Source: Vibrio chagasii (GTDB lineage Bacteria; Pseudomonadota; Gammaproteobacteria; Enterobacterales; Vibrionaceae). Taken from it: DNA of 64,000 bases. The notes under the pieces were generated by a model. The model worked only from the letters and a program-made list of their open reading frames with translations, did no database searches and had not been told where the DNA came from. The translations under genes were made by a program, and so were the position numbers. The stretch is taken from assembly GCA_041879415.1 (NCBI GenBank), contig CP090852.1, forward strand, positions 248,001-312,000, read 5' to 3'. Positions 18,971-27,079 of this stretch are shown in pieces; within the stretch, counting starts at the first letter, position 1; the number at the start of each line of letters is the position of its first letter.

Positions 18971-19096
18971 ATGAAAAATATGAAGCATTTAAAGTACTTG
19001 TTGGCCTTAGTGATGCTCTGTATGCTCTCAGCATGTAGTTCGGCGCCTCAGCCGACCGTATGTCTGCCAAATAACTGTGATATTTGGGGATACTAA
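18971..19096 (+). CDS. Tiny predicted lipoprotein, 41 aa
   Basis: A 42-codon frame (with stop) encoding a clear lipoprotein signal. Two lysines precede the hydrophobic LLALVMLCML and lipobox LSAC (Cys22). The mature peptide is only about 20 residues, SSAPQPTVCLPNNCDIWGY, with two further cysteines that could pair. The ribosome-binding site is weak (AAAGGA too far, TTGGA too close), and the ATG at 18980 is an alternative start. It lies 17 bases before the next gene and may be its operon partner. No known family recognised. Confidence 0.6.
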   Translation: MKNMKHLKYLLALVMLCMLSACSSAPQPTVCLPNNCDIWGY

Positions 19097-19113
19097 CTGT
19101 AGGTACTAAAAGA

Positions 19114-19608
19114 ATGAATAACGAAATACCTGAAATCGCATTAAAGAAGAATCAGTGGCTGTTTAGCCAGCTTGATATTGCTTACCCCGCGAAAGAAAGC
19201 CTTTTAGGTCTAGATATCTATAAGAATCAGCTTTCCCAAAAAACTTACCAACTTCTCCCGCAAGACCAAACGCCCTCACAAATTGACGAACTGCATAAAG
19301 TAGATTTTCACAAACTGACGGTTCTTTTCTCTCTAAACCAAGCTAGTGCTTATCAAGATGAAGCGGAAAGGGCGAATATTCTAGAATTCTTAAGCCAAAT
19401 TATGTTGTCAGACGAACATGAGCTGTATGTAGGTACTAAGAGCGGTGATGTGGTGGCGAGTGGCATCGTAACGGCGAGTGACGATGAACTGCTAATATCA
19501 GATATTGTTAACCAAGACGATCAAAATATTGTCGGGTTTGCTAAACAGTTACATGATTTTTGGGCTCAAGATCAAGATTCTACCTATAAAGTATTATTCG
19601 AGAACTAA
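19114..19608 (+). CDS. Hypothetical protein, 164 aa
   Basis: Unrecognised cytoplasmic protein without signal peptide or membrane segment. I chose the ATG at 19114 (MNNEIPEIALKK); the upstream TTG at 19084 overlaps the tiny lipoprotein gene. The sequence is acidic, with alternating helices and strands. There is a segment KLTVLFSLNQASAYQDEAERANILEFLSQ near the middle and DDELLISDIVNQDDQNIV toward the end. It follows the tiny lipoprotein closely and precedes the HD-GYP gene by 60 bases, so all three may be cotranscribed. Confidence 0.65.
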   Translation: MNNEIPEIALKKNQWLFSQLDIAYPAKESLLGLDIYKNQLSQKTYQLLPQDQTPSQIDELHKVDFHKLTVLFSLNQASAYQDEAERANILEFLSQIMLSDEHELYVGTKSGDVVASGIVTASDDELLISDIVNQDDQNIVGFAKQLHDFWAQDQDSTYKVLFEN

Positions 19609-19668
19609 TGACTCTTTGAGAAAGCGTTAATCTGAGTACAATACACCGTCTTTTAAAAAGGGTTCGGT

Positions 19669-21477
19669 ATGTACAAGCTATTGATCTCAATCGCTGTATT
19701 GTGTGTTAGCGCTTTTTCTCCTGCAATTTATGCTAACGACTGGGATGTTAAACAAATCCTAGTATTACACTCCTACGAACCTTCCTATCAATGGACCGCT
19801 GATTTCCAAAAGGGGATCGATAACGCGTTCAAGCAATCCCATGGCGAAGTAAAACTCTCTATCGAGTATTTAGATACTAAACGCATTCATAACCAAGACT
19901 ACTACGATTCTCTCGTGGATTACTTCGAAGCAAAATATTCAGGTTATGAGTTTGATGGGGTAATCGCGACTGATGATAATGCCGCTAATTTCCTTGAGTC
20001 ACTAGGTGCAATCATAGATCGTTCAACACCTGTTGTTGCCGTTGGTATTAATGACTTAGATACAGACATGTACTCCGTGACCGACAAAGCGACTGTGCTT
20101 TATGAGAATGATCATATTGATATTAATATTGAGCTCATTTCTCAGCTACGCCCAAATATCAAGAACTTATACTTTGTAAATGATTACAGTGTCACGTCTC
20201 AGCTGATCCGTAAAGAAGTTCATAAAGTCATGGCGGGCTATCCACAAATCAATCTTGTGGAAATCAGCAATCAGACTTTAGAGCAGGCGGGTGAGTATTT
20301 GAAAAATATCTCCGCCGATGATGCAGTGTTGATTAGTCACTACAACACCGAATTGACGCAAGGTGTCTACCACTCTTATACCGAAATTGCAGAAACCATA
20401 TCTCAGGCGAGCGCTGCACCCGTATTCGCACTTTGGCAGTTTTACATTCTTGGGGATGTTCTTGGCGGATATGTGAATCATTCACAAAGTATGGGTGAAC
20501 AAGCGGTCGATGCATTGGATAAGTACGTCCCACTTGGTTTTAAAAGCTCGTTAGTACCCGGTGATAACATACGTTTTGTATTCAATTACGATGCGATGAA
20601 AAAGTTCGGATTACGTGAAAGTACACTTCCAGAAGAATCGGTAATCATTAACGAACCTTCATCTTTCATACGTAAGAACTTCCAGTTGCTATTGGGCTTA
20701 ACCATGGTAATCGCAGGTTTGAGCTTGATTATCGTGATGCAATTTATCACCTTACGTCAGAAAAAAGAGTTAGCCAAAAAGAACAAACGGATTCTAGCGC
20801 TGCAAAAACAGACGTTAAATGTACAAAAAGAGATGATTCATGTCTTAGGTGAAGCCATTGAGACTCGTTCAGGCGAGACTGGCAATCACGTAAAACGCGT
20901 TGCCAAATTGTCAGCACTGTTAGCTAAACACAGCGGCTTGAGTCATAGAGAAGTCGAGATGATAGAGATCATCAGCCCAATGCACGATGTCGGTAAGATC
21001 TCGGTTCCTGAGTCTATTCTCGATAAACCGGGCAAGCTAACCGAGCAAGAGTGGGAGGTAATGAAGCTTCATACCACTGCCGGTTATAATTTATTGAAGA
21101 GCGGTGCGGGTGATATTACTAACCTTGCGGCAATTATTGCCAATGAACATCATGAGCGTTGGGACGGTGCCGGGTATCCAAATGGTAAAGCAGGTGAGGA
21201 GATTCATTTGTTCGCGCGTATTACCGCTGTAGCGGACGTATTTGATGCGTTGCTGAGCGCACGTTGTTACAAAGAACCTTGGTCTTTAGATATGGTTGTC
21301 GATTTATTCGAACGCGAGTGCGGTTATCAATTCGACCCACAACTCACTCGATTACTTCTAAAACATTTGCCTGAATTTGTCGCGATACGTGATACTTATC
21401 CTGACACCGCAGCTTTTGAATATACCTTCAAGGTTGAAGAGCAATCCAAAGTCGAAGAAGAGACGGCAGTCAGTTAA
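19669..21477 (+). CDS. Periplasmic-sensor HD-GYP phosphodiesterase
   Basis: Membrane protein of 602 aa that probably hydrolyses cyclic di-GMP. A signal peptide (about 1-22) is followed by an ABC-transporter substrate-binding-like sensor domain (LVLHSYEPSYQW near 31, to about 325). A TM helix follows at about 338-360 (LLLGLTMVIAGLSLIIVMQF), then a short coiled linker, then an HD-GYP domain. The metal-binding HD is His439-Asp440 in MHDVGK. The second signature HHERWDGAGYP is at 494-504 with an intact GYP. The sensor type suggests control by a periplasmic small molecule, unidentified. Confidence 0.92.
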   Translation: MYKLLISIAVLCVSAFSPAIYANDWDVKQILVLHSYEPSYQWTADFQKGIDNAFKQSHGEVKLSIEYLDTKRIHNQDYYDSLVDYFEAKYSGYEFDGVIATDDNAANFLESLGAIIDRSTPVVAVGINDLDTDMYSVTDKATVLYENDHIDINIELISQLRPNIKNLYFVNDYSVTSQLIRKEVHKVMAGYPQINLVEISNQTLEQAGEYLKNISADDAVLISHYNTELTQGVYHSYTEIAETISQASAAPVFALWQFYILGDVLGGYVNHSQSMGEQAVDALDKYVPLGFKSSLVPGDNIRFVFNYDAMKKFGLRESTLPEESVIINEPSSFIRKNFQLLLGLTMVIAGLSLIIVMQFITLRQKKELAKKNKRILALQKQTLNVQKEMIHVLGEAIETRSGETGNHVKRVAKLSALLAKHSGLSHREVEMIEIISPMHDVGKISVPESILDKPGKLTEQEWEVMKLHTTAGYNLLKSGAGDITNLAAIIANEHHERWDGAGYPNGKAGEEIHLFARITAVADVFDALLSARCYKEPWSLDMVVDLFERECGYQFDPQLTRLLLKHLPEFVAIRDTYPDTAAFEYTFKVEEQSKVEEETAVS

Positions 21478-21737
21478 TATTTTGTACAACGATTTTGTAT
21501 TCTAATATTTATATTTTCTCCTATTAACTTCAGTTTTTTGTAAAGCTTTCAGGCATTGATACTGCGAGTCTGGTGATGATTTGATGAAAACTGTTGCTTA
21601 TGGCGGCTCAGAAGGTGATCTGCTGCATATTTTGCGAAGAGAAATAAGCGTGCATCCATAAACTGTTACCTCAGTCATCCCTCACTTTGAAAGAACCCTA
21701 TAGGATAAAACTTGGATTTAATCTGAGTGAGAGAACT

Positions 21738-22466
21738 ATGCGGTTAGAACAGACTAAATGTGTGATATTTGATTGCGATGGCACGCTTATCGACAGTGAA
21801 AAGCTGTGCTGCCAAGCCTTAGTCAATGTCTTCAGCGAATTTGGGGCCAAGCTAAACCTCAACGACTGCTACGCTCACTTTCAAGGGGGGAAGCTAGCCG
21901 ATATTTTAATGGACACACAGACACGCCTGGGCCTGTCTATCTCCATTGACACACTAGAGCCATTATATCGAGCAGAACTAGAAGCACTGTTTCAACGTCA
22001 CCTGAAGCCAATGGATGGGGCCGTTGAACTGATTGAGTTTCTAAAGAACCAAGACATAGAATTTTGTATCGCTTCAAACGCACCTAAATCTCGTGTTGAA
22101 TCTTCCCTTGCGATGACTGGTATGCTCGACGATTTTAAAGGTAAGGTGTTTTCAGCATTCGATGCAAATAGCTGGAAGCCAGAACCTGACTTGATCATGT
22201 ACACAGCAATGAATATGGGCTTTTTGCCAAACGAGTGTATTTATGTTGATGATACCTTGAAAGGCATAGAAGCAGGGGTCCGTGCTGGCATTCAGTCATT
22301 TAGGTTAAGACCAAATCTAGACGAATCAGTAGATGGCAATCCAAAAGCCGACACAGCGGAGCTAGCGGCTCAGGACATCTATAGTTTGGAAGAGATTTCT
22401 CTCTGGATTAATGGCAAGCACTGCTCAAGTGGTGATAAACCGAACTCTGCAGCTTTGGTGGGTTAG
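21738..22466 (+). CDS. HAD phosphatase, YieH/GmhB-like (6-phosphogluconate phosphatase type)
   Basis: HAD-superfamily subfamily IA phosphatase, 242 aa. Motif I is FDCDGTLIDSE, motif II CIASNAP, motif III the Lys in SWKPEPDL, and motif IV YVDDTLKG. The layout is close to E. coli YieH, which acts on 6-phosphogluconate; substrate here is inferred. I chose the ATG at 21738 because GAGAGAA precedes it. The last 59 bases overlap the convergent zinc-ribbon gene on the other strand. Confidence 0.85.
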   Translation: MRLEQTKCVIFDCDGTLIDSEKLCCQALVNVFSEFGAKLNLNDCYAHFQGGKLADILMDTQTRLGLSISIDTLEPLYRAELEALFQRHLKPMDGAVELIEFLKNQDIEFCIASNAPKSRVESSLAMTGMLDDFKGKVFSAFDANSWKPEPDLIMYTAMNMGFLPNECIYVDDTLKGIEAGVRAGIQSFRLRPNLDESVDGNPKADTAELAAQDIYSLEEISLWINGKHCSSGDKPNSAALVG

Positions 22467-22623
22467 CGCCTAGTTGAAGGCTGAGTACTTTACTAAATTG
22501 TTTTGTGTGAAACCCGCAGGATGCGCAAGTAAACTTCTCTCCACTTTCTGAAAGTAGGTATTCGTCATGTTGGCATAAAGGGCATGTCACGTCTTCGATG
22601 TTTGGTGCTTCTGTTTTATTCAT
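22408..22623 (-). CDS. Small zinc-ribbon protein, 71 aa
   Basis: Likely zinc-binding ribbon protein. Two knuckles, CPLC (residues 14-17) and CASC (33-36), are separated by 15 residues, and the second is followed by GFHTKQF. The rest is low in features. Protein-like organisation on this strand, with an ATG start, argues for a real gene despite its 59-base antisense overlap with the end of the HAD gene. The C-terminal third, which lies in the overlap, lacks clear structure, so the true functional part may be only the first 45 residues. Confidence 0.6.
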   Translation of the reverse strand: MNKTEAPNIEDVTCPLCQHDEYLLSESGEKFTCASCGFHTKQFSKVLSLQLGANPPKLQSSVYHHLSSACH

Positions 22624-22806
22624 TATGTGTCACCTGCAGCAAGAGGGTAAGCGAAAATAAGACCCGTATAGATAGACTACTCTTAAGCTCGTTTATTAGA
22701 CAGTTTTGCTCATTTATATTCTCTCCTTTGCGACTTGCTTCATGGTAATGATAACTTCATCGTTAGTGGCGCATTTTTCTTATGGTATTAACGCCATCCA
22801 ATAAAA

Positions 22807-22826
22807 AAGGACTCATGTGAGCCCTT
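22807..22826 (-). terminator. Terminator of the chemoreceptor gene
   Basis: A short stem AAGGxCTC/GAGxCCTT at 22807-22826 with one mismatch, followed on the minus strand by TTTTTTAT. Confidence 0.7.
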
Positions 22827-22901
22827 ATTTGTTGTTGCCCCTTTGCTCTATAAACGAGATGATTCTTTCGCGCGAGCTAGGTGCCTGTTATCTACAAACG
22901 T

Positions 22902-24326
22902 TTAGGTGCGATATCTCGCCAATGTCTGCGATAGGGTTACAGACGCTTCCGTCAACTTAGACACGCCATTCGATGAGTTTTGTGCCACTTCTTTAATCAC
23001 ATCAGATTGACTGCGAATGTCGTTAAGCTCAGCTGCAATGGTATTTGCTACGTTGCTTTGCTCATCCGCTGACGTGGCGATTTGAATACTCATATCCATC
23101 AGCGCTTGAGCTGAATCGGCGATTGAGTTAACGTCGTCACCGATATTAGAAATCAGCTGGCTGCTAGTTTGTGCTTGGTCGACCGTTTGCTCTGTGATCT
23201 TAGCGATATTTCGGCTCTCTTGTTGCAAACGCTCAATCATCGCTTGGATTTCTACCGTGGCAGACTGAGTTCTGCTTGCAAGTGTTCTTACCTCATCGGC
23301 AACAACCGCAAAACCTCGACCTTGTTCCCCCGCACGAGCTGCTTCGATCGCTGCGTTGAGTGCTAACAGATTTGTTTGCTCTGAGATCGCGTTAATTGTG
23401 GTGATTACTTCATTAATTTGGCTAGTGTTAACGTTCAGGCTTGTTACTGAAGAAGAGGTTTGCTCAATCAAAGAGGAAAGTGTGGTGATCTCTGAGATAG
23501 CGTGCTGAACTTTGGCGTGGCTGTCATTGATTTGTTGTGCGTCTTGCTCAGTTTGCTCGGTAGAGCGTGCAGAAATGTTAGACACTTCATTCGCTGAAGC
23601 CGTCATCTGATCCATAGCTGTCGCAACAGAATCGAGAGAAGCGTTCTGACTCATGATTTGTGTTTCGCTGCGTTTCATCTCAGTTTCGAAGGAAGAGGAG
23701 GTTTCACTAAGCGTAGCAGCACTTTGGTTCACATTGTTAACTAGCTCAGTCAACGTATCCATGGAACGATCTAGTGCGCAGCCTATCGTACCAAATTCAT
23801 CACGTCCAGGGTGGAATCCGAGTCGTGAGGTTAGGTCACCGTCACCAATCTTTTGAGTGGTTGTGTAAAGTACCCAAAGTGCACCACCTAAGAAAGTTGC
23901 GACCCAGTAACAGAAAAGACCGAAAGGCACACACCATAAAAAGCTGAGTAATAAGGTGTACAGTGCTTGCTGCTTTTGGTTTTGAATATCGTTGTTAGAA
24001 ACGGTTAATGAGTAATAATTGCCATCATTAGCGATTGCCGTTGCAGCCACAACACCATTACTTGAAATCGTAGTTTGTTGTGGACGAGGTTGTTGAGTAA
24101 TGCCACTCACGTTAGTAGGGTTGTCTGATGCTGACAAAATGCCTTGGAGTTTATACTCGGCTTGATGCTTTGCACTAGCGTCAATATATTCCACTTTATT
24201 AACGTAATTTAAGCCTGACAAGCTTGCCACAGCGGCGAGAAAGATTAAGAAAATAACCCAAAATTTGTCGTTAATAGACATTTTGATAAACAGTTTGTCT
24301 ATCGTTCGAAATTGTACTTCTTTCAT
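22902..24326 (-). CDS. Methyl-accepting chemotaxis protein
   Basis: Chemoreceptor of 474 aa. TM1 is about 19-39 ([21 protein letters not shown]). A very small periplasmic loop of about 80 residues follows, then TM2 (about 122-155). The HAMP region comes next, then a full MA signalling domain. The tip signature is [32 protein letters not shown] near residue 320. The small sensor loop suggests it does not bind a ligand through a classic 4-helix or CACHE domain. The start ATG at 24326 follows a hairpin that covers the ribosome-binding site. Confidence 0.95.
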   Translation of the reverse strand: MKEVQFRTIDKLFIKMSINDKFWVIFLIFLAAVASLSGLNYVNKVEYIDASAKHQAEYKLQGILSASDNPTNVSGITQQPRPQQTTISSNGVVAATAIANDGNYYSLTVSNNDIQNQKQQALYTLLLSFLWCVPFGLFCYWVATFLGGALWVLYTTTQKIGDGDLTSRLGFHPGRDEFGTIGCALDRSMDTLTELVNNVNQSAATLSETSSSFETEMKRSETQIMSQNASLDSVATAMDQMTASANEVSNISARSTEQTEQDAQQINDSHAKVQHAISEITTLSSLIEQTSSSVTSLNVNTSQINEVITTINAISEQTNLLALNAAIEAARAGEQGRGFAVVADEVRTLASRTQSATVEIQAMIERLQQESRNIAKITEQTVDQAQTSSQLISNIGDDVNSIADSAQALMDMSIQIATSADEQSNVANTIAAELNDIRSQSDVIKEVAQNSSNGVSKLTEASVTLSQTLARYRT

Positions 24327-24332
24327 AAAAAC

Positions 24333-24357
24333 TCCACGGTAAATCCTTTACCGTGGA
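24333..24357 (-). promoter_or_regulatory. Perfect hairpin over the chemoreceptor ribosome-binding site
   Basis: An 11-bp perfect stem (24333-24343 with 24347-24357) and 3-base loop lies immediately upstream of the start codon. On the minus strand the 3' arm ends in GGA, and the only plausible Shine-Dalgarno, GGAG followed by TTTTT and ATG, overlaps that arm. The same element also looks like an intrinsic terminator (hairpin plus T5). It may control translation or readthrough. Confidence 0.65.
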
Positions 24358-24410
24358 CTCTAAATAACCGACCTCAAGAAAAATGTGATACAAGCCGAGT
24401 AATTGTGAAA

Positions 24411-24463
24411 ACTAATGATATAGACATTCCATAAATGAGAGATTGATCGACTATATCATTAGT
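24411..24463. repeat. 13-bp perfect inverted repeat between tyrP and chemoreceptor gene
   Basis: ACTAATGATATAG (24411-24423) and its exact complement (24451-24463) flank 27 bases. It lies 12 bases after the tyrP stop (minus strand), so it could be a long-loop terminator. The absence of a T-run also allows a protein-binding site. Confidence 0.6.
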
Positions 24464-24474
24464 GAATTGCTTTA

Positions 24475-25698
24475 TTAACCGAGTGACGGTAATAACCCTA
24501 CAGATATAAGGATTTGAATTGCAATGATAAATACACCAACGCCACCCGCTAAGAACAGTGCTTTGCTCCCGCCCAAAACTTGGTAATTAGATTGTGAGCC
24601 GTTAGTCGCGATGGTGAAGTCTGTGTAGCGTACTTTGTAGACCATGACAGTAGGTAAAAGAATGGCTAATACAGAAAGTGCGATGGCTGCGTAACCCAAA
24701 GCCATGATGAAGCCTTGTGGGTAAAATAGCGCAAAGCCCAGCGGTGGTAAGAAAGTAATAACGGCAGTCTTTACGCGTTTTGCACTACCTAGTTTATTGC
24801 TTAATGAGTCGCCCATAAATTCGAACAGACCTAAGCTAACACCGATAAAAGACGTAAGAAGAGCGAGATCGGCAAACACACCAACGATCACACTTAGATT
24901 TGACTGATGCACAGTTTGCGACAGCGATACCAAAAGTGCACCCAAGCTTGTGTCAGAAAGCAACTGCTCTTGGCTCACAACACCTAAAGTAACGCCTTGC
25001 CAAAAAATGTAGATAATTAAAGGTAGTGCAGAACCTACAATCATTACTTTGCGTAGTGAGCGTACATCACCATCAAGGTATCTTACGATAGAAGGGATAC
25101 TGCCGTGGAAGCCGAAAGAGGTGAACACGACTGGAATTGCCGCAACAATCAGACCTTGCTGTAGTGGCATGCTCAATAGGTATTGAGAAGTAATGTTAGG
25201 TGCTAAGAAGCTCAGAACCAAAACCATAGCGACCAGTTTTAGCCCAAATAATACACGGTTAACCTTATCAACACTGTGCGTACCAATAGTTACAACACCA
25301 GCCACCAACAATGTAAACAGCAAAGTCGTCACTTGGCCATTGAGCTTAATTCCTGCGATGTCGGCAATTCGTTGATTAAACTGCGCACCACCGCCTGCGA
25401 TGTAAGCGGCGCACAGTGCGTAAAATAGAAACATAACTGCGAAGCTCGCAATCCACTTTCCTTTTGTTCCTAAAATGGTGTGAGCCAAAGTGTGTAGGGT
25501 GGCATCAGATTCAACGAATTGGTGTAACTCCACCATTAATAACGCTGTAAATGCCATTAGTGCCCATAAACCAAGCATCAAGAAAAGTGAAGTTGAAAAG
25601 CCAATACCTGCAGAAGCAAGAGGAAGAGCGAGCATGCCGGCACCAATTGTTGTGCCAGCAATGATCAAAGTACTACCAAAAACCTTTGATTTATTCAT
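24475..25698 (-). CDS. tyrP: Tyrosine-specific permease, TyrP type
   Basis: Inner-membrane aromatic amino acid:proton symporter of the HAAAP family, 407 aa with about 11 TM helices. The N-terminus (GSTLIIAGTTIGAGMLALPLASAGIGF) and the following FLMLGLWALMAFTALLMVE closely resemble TyrP rather than Mtr or TnaB. Upstream lie two adjacent TyrR-box matches, which supports tyrosine or phenylalanine control. The gene is monocistronic and ends near a 13-bp inverted repeat. Substrate choice among tyrosine and tryptophan is by similarity only. Confidence 0.85.
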   Translation of the reverse strand: MNKSKVFGSTLIIAGTTIGAGMLALPLASAGIGFSTSLFLMLGLWALMAFTALLMVELHQFVESDATLHTLAHTILGTKGKWIASFAVMFLFYALCAAYIAGGGAQFNQRIADIAGIKLNGQVTTLLFTLLVAGVVTIGTHSVDKVNRVLFGLKLVAMVLVLSFLAPNITSQYLLSMPLQQGLIVAAIPVVFTSFGFHGSIPSIVRYLDGDVRSLRKVMIVGSALPLIIYIFWQGVTLGVVSQEQLLSDTSLGALLVSLSQTVHQSNLSVIVGVFADLALLTSFIGVSLGLFEFMGDSLSNKLGSAKRVKTAVITFLPPLGFALFYPQGFIMALGYAAIALSVLAILLPTVMVYKVRYTDFTIATNGSQSNYQVLGGSKALFLAGGVGVFIIAIQILISVGLLPSLG

Positions 25699-26144
25699 TG
25701 TATATAATTCTTTACGTTAGGGTGTGTTTTAATTGTAATTCTTCTAGCTTAAGCGCATAAACCCAAAGAATATCTCGATTTTGGAGTATTCTGATTGAGT
25801 TTAATTCCAATTGCAACGGTTAATGTAATTTAAAATATCCACTGTAAATTAATGTTTACGTTGATGTTGTTGAGGTGCAAAAAATGAGGTGAGCAAACGT
25901 TTGACCATGATCGGCTTCAAAATAATTAGAGTAATTTATTGTACTTAATGTATGGTGGCAGTACATATGTCGTTCGCGTATACCCCTTTAACGTAGATAA
26001 CCGTTAATGATCGCGAGTAGCTTCAAGCTATAAATATGGAATGGGTAGAGTAGAGTGCGTTCATCAAAGTGACATAATATAAGTCCAAGATGGTGCACTG
26101 GTTAATTGGACATAACGTCCACATCAAGGAATAGAGGGGGCACT
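25699..26144. other. Long gap between tyrP and the 42-aa ORF
   Basis: 446 bases between divergent units. Contents: the TyrR boxes, a GCAAACGTTTG core at about 25893-25903 that resembles a PurR/LacI-family site, and a small stem TGGAC/GTCCA (26107-26121) just before the ribosome-binding site of the 42-aa ORF. No RNA gene recognised. Confidence 0.4.
25824..25860. promoter_or_regulatory. Tandem TyrR boxes upstream of tyrP
   Basis: A strong box TGTAAA-N6-TTTACG (25843-25860) matches TGTAAA-N6-TTTACA at 11 of 12 positions. A weaker box TGTAAT-N6-TATCCA (25824-25841) lies one base away. Adjacent strong and weak boxes are the classic TyrR arrangement at E. coli tyrP. They lie about 125-160 bases upstream of the start codon. 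Confidence 0.65.
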
Positions 26145-26273
26145 ATGAGTGACCAATCTTTAAATGACGAAAGTCTAGAGTTGTTAGATGCTATGGAAAT
26201 TGGCATTGATTTATCTGACTACGAACAGACAGTTAAACAGTTAGCTGAAGAACTTTTTCCATCTTCTAACTAA
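26145..26273 (+). CDS. Acidic small protein, 42 aa
   Basis: A 43-codon frame (with stop) with a strong ribosome-binding site, GAGGGGG about 5 bases before the ATG. The peptide is very acidic (MSDQSLNDESLELLDAMEIG, then IDLSDYEQTVKQLAEELFP) and probably helical in the second half. No signal peptide or membrane segment. It stands alone, 137 bases before acpH. The spacing of acidic and hydrophobic residues suggests a genuine peptide rather than chance. No family recognised. Confidence 0.6.
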   Translation: MSDQSLNDESLELLDAMEIGIDLSDYEQTVKQLAEELFPSSN

Positions 26274-26410
26274 CGTTTCATTTCAATTCTTATACTGAGC
26301 AAATCTGATTCGCTCACTCGTCATACTAAAAGCTATCCTCATTAAAGTTCGCGAAGATAAACAAGTACGTTTACCATGTTACTTAGTTCTCGACACTTTA
26401 ATGAGGTTCA

Positions 26411-27022
26411 ATGAACTTTCTCGCACACCTTCATATCGCCAGTTACTGTAACAGCAACCTAGCAGGAAACTTGTTAGGTGATTTTGTGAAAGGCGACCCA
26501 AATAAACACTATTCAGATTCGCTTTCCGATGGCATTCGACTTCATCGATTTGTAGACAGCTATACAGACAGGCACGATGTTTCTCGCTCTGCTAAATCAC
26601 TCTTTTCAAATCAAACGAAACGCTTTGCACCTATCGCACTCGATGTATTCTGGGATCACTGTTTAGCCAATCAGTGGGCCAATTTTTCTAAGCAATCACT
26701 AGAGCGTTTTTGTCTCGATAGCCATCAACAAATATTTGATCATCAAGAACCTCATTGGCCGGAAAGCTTTGTGGTCATTCATCAGAAAATGGCAGAACAA
26801 CGCTGGTTGGAGAGTTACCAGGATATGGAGTCCATTGAAATGGTGTTACAGCGAATAGCGTTGAGAAGGCCAAAGCTTGGCATGCTAAAAGCGTGCTACG
26901 CTGATTTGGAAAACCATTATGATACGTTGCAGTGTCACTTTAATGAGCTTTATCCTATGGTTTTAAAAGAAGCGAGTGAGTTTAATACGCTTCAATTGAA
27001 GAAAAATCAAAAGGAAAGGTAA
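26411..27022 (+). CDS. acpH: Acyl carrier protein phosphodiesterase
   Basis: Removes the 4'-phosphopantetheine group from holo-ACP. It is a member of the AcpH branch of the HD-like fold. 203 aa, slightly longer than E. coli AcpH. Recognisable are MNFLAHLHIA, GNLLGDFVKGD (metal-site Asp), IRLHRFVDSYTDRH and DVFWDHCLA. The start has GAGG nearby (ATGAGGTTCAATG). It is followed after 57 bases by the helicase gene on the same strand, and may share its transcript. Confidence 0.92.
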   Translation: MNFLAHLHIASYCNSNLAGNLLGDFVKGDPNKHYSDSLSDGIRLHRFVDSYTDRHDVSRSAKSLFSNQTKRFAPIALDVFWDHCLANQWANFSKQSLERFCLDSHQQIFDHQEPHWPESFVVIHQKMAEQRWLESYQDMESIEMVLQRIALRRPKLGMLKACYADLENHYDTLQCHFNELYPMVLKEASEFNTLQLKKNQKER

Positions 27023-27079
27023 ACAGCGTAATGCAGGTTTGCTACAATCCGCGCCTATTTAATCTTTGAGCATCTTACT

